64,000 nucleotides of DNA, taken from the NCBI RefSeq assembly GCF_029029505.1, contig NZ_JAKJSD010000018.1, positions 23,627 through 87,626 on the forward strand, in the 5' to 3' direction. Positions 63,260-64,000 of this stretch are shown here, piece by piece; the stretch's first letter is position 1, and every line of letters begins with the position of its first letter. Made by a program: the position numbers and the translations under genes. The notes beneath the pieces were generated by a model. The model had not been told where the DNA came from. It saw nothing but the letters and a program-made list of their open reading frames with translations, and searched no databases. This DNA comes from Ancylomarina sp. DW003 (GTDB taxonomy: Bacteria > Bacteroidota > Bacteroidia > Bacteroidales > Marinifilaceae).

Positions 63260-63883
63260 CTAAGTCAGAAGGATTGCTGAATAAAGATCCGGAGAAAACT
63301 TGTCTCCTTCTGCTGTTCCAAAAAACGCATACACGTGAATATTTCCAACTGCAACCGGCAAGGTAATTTCGGCTGATTGGTCTGAACGAACTGCAGTCGT
63401 ATTTAAGATGTGAACTTTATCTGCAGTCATCACCAAAAGATGCAATTTGTCATCAGCTTGACCAATACCGGTTCCACTTTCATCTTTCCATGCTAATTCA
63501 ATACCTGATACAACATCTGTATCATCCTGAATATTCAAATTCCCGGGAAGTGGTAAAGCTCCCACTGATGCATGAAAATCAGAGTAGTTCACCAAAGTTC
63601 CGCTTTCATCAAAAGCAGACATATTGGTTTTGACAAACAGGTTGTAACCTGTCATTTTACCTGAGACTAAATTCCATACGGGACGGATCAGACTTGAAAG
63701 CAATGATGAGGCTAAACTGACTACCGACTTAAATCGGGTTCTCTGTTTTTGCTGTGCTTCGGTATTTGAAGCGTTCGGACCTGGAAGCGACTTGATATAA
63801 TTCACGCCTTTCCATGAGCTGCCTACAATGGCGCCAACTTTTCCTGTGAATGGGCCCAGGATCCCTTGATTGTATTTTCCCAT
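63260..63883 (-). CDS. DUF6266-like protein
   Basis: The 207-residue protein opens with GILGPFTGKVGAIVGSSWKG...KSLPGP followed by a Gln/Arg-rich stretch (AQQKQRTRFKSV), which fits the N-terminal pattern of the DUF6266 family of Bacteroidota. The rest is beta-rich (ELAWKDESGTGI, KLHLLVMTADKVHIL, GNIHVYAFFGT) with no signal peptide or membrane segment. Function is unknown to me. It lies close to a tRNA gene at the window's right edge, with its own terminator. The family assignment rests on memory of the N-terminal pattern. Confidence 0.7.
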   Translation of the reverse strand: MGKYNQGILGPFTGKVGAIVGSSWKGVNYIKSLPGPNASNTEAQQKQRTRFKSVVSLASSLLSSLIRPVWNLVSGKMTGYNLFVKTNMSAFDESGTLVNYSDFHASVGALPLPGNLNIQDDTDVVSGIELAWKDESGTGIGQADDKLHLLVMTADKVHILNTTAVRSDQSAEITLPVAVGNIHVYAFFGTAEGDKFSPDLYSAILLT

Positions 63884-63960
63884 GACTTATAAAATTTGGG
63901 TTAGTAAATGATTAGTTAACATAGAATTGAGACAGGTACGGAGCAGGTACCTACTTGTCC

Positions 63961-64000
63961 TTACTCTTTTTTGTCTCCGGGTTCTCGCTTTTTGCGATTC
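63961..64000 (-). CDS. Possible 3' end of an upstream gene
   Basis: On the minus strand one frame reads NRKKREPGDKKE and then TAA at 63961-63963. A charged tail of this kind is plausible for the C-terminus of a gene outside the window, but 13 codons are too few to decide. Confidence 0.25.
   Translation of the reverse strand, partial: NRKKREPGDKKE

Overview
The window looks like the chromosome of a low-GC, probably marine or gut-associated member of the Bacteroidota (Marinifilaceae/Marinilabiliales-like; inferred from gene content and codon bias, with no marker gene to fix the genus). The signs are two SusC/SusD pairs, many lipoproteins, a type IX secretion sorting tail, a Bacteroidota-type promoter (TTTG with TAnnTTTG) and Bacteroidota-typical hypothetical families.

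Region A (1-24280) is a complete alpha-glucan (starch/maltodextrin) locus. A LacI-family regulator (11844-12857, minus) sits between two opposite transcription units. The minus unit encodes an SLC45-type MFS transporter, beta-phosphoglucomutase, GH65 maltose phosphorylase, a SusA-like GH13, a GH31 alpha-glucosidase and two GH13 lipoproteins, the last one cut by the window start. The plus unit encodes SusC, SusD, SusE-like and SusF-like starch-binding lipoproteins and a 1027-residue GH13 amylase with a type IX sorting domain. Inferred flow: surface amylase and SusCDEF capture starch, periplasmic GH13/GH31 enzymes trim it, the MFS imports maltose, GH65 phosphorolyses it, and the mutase makes glucose-6-phosphate. 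CAAACGTTTGCG-like operators lie before both units.

Region B (24280-37214) holds an unrecognised secreted protein with three repeats, each opening with an EF-hand-like loop; a four-gene operon (thioredoxin-like protein, ApbE flavin transferase, DUF4266-like small lipoprotein ending GGGCGCN, DUF3570-like barrel); and separate genes for a metallophosphoesterase, a class V PLP enzyme, an acyl-CoA ligase, an alkaline phosphatase and a YibE/F-like membrane protein.

Region C (37385-58121) is a mannose/alpha-mannoside locus. A second LacI regulator with its own operators (GTAAACCGATTTAGTA type) is followed by a FucP-like MFS, a ROK sugar kinase, SusC, SusD, two GH92 alpha-mannosidases, two basic-secretory-protein-type metalloproteases with F5/8C and PKD domains, a third GH92 with CHB_HEX_C-like and PA14-like tails, and mannose-6-phosphate isomerase. 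It reads as a system for taking mannose off glycoproteins and feeding it to glycolysis, with predicted proteases encoded in the same cluster.

Region D (58122-64000) is ordinary: a CPBP protease, a DEAD-box helicase, a small membrane-anchored hypothetical, an aspartate-type aminotransferase, tRNA-Pro(GGG) and a DUF6266-like protein. All calls come from reading the sequence; no database search was run.
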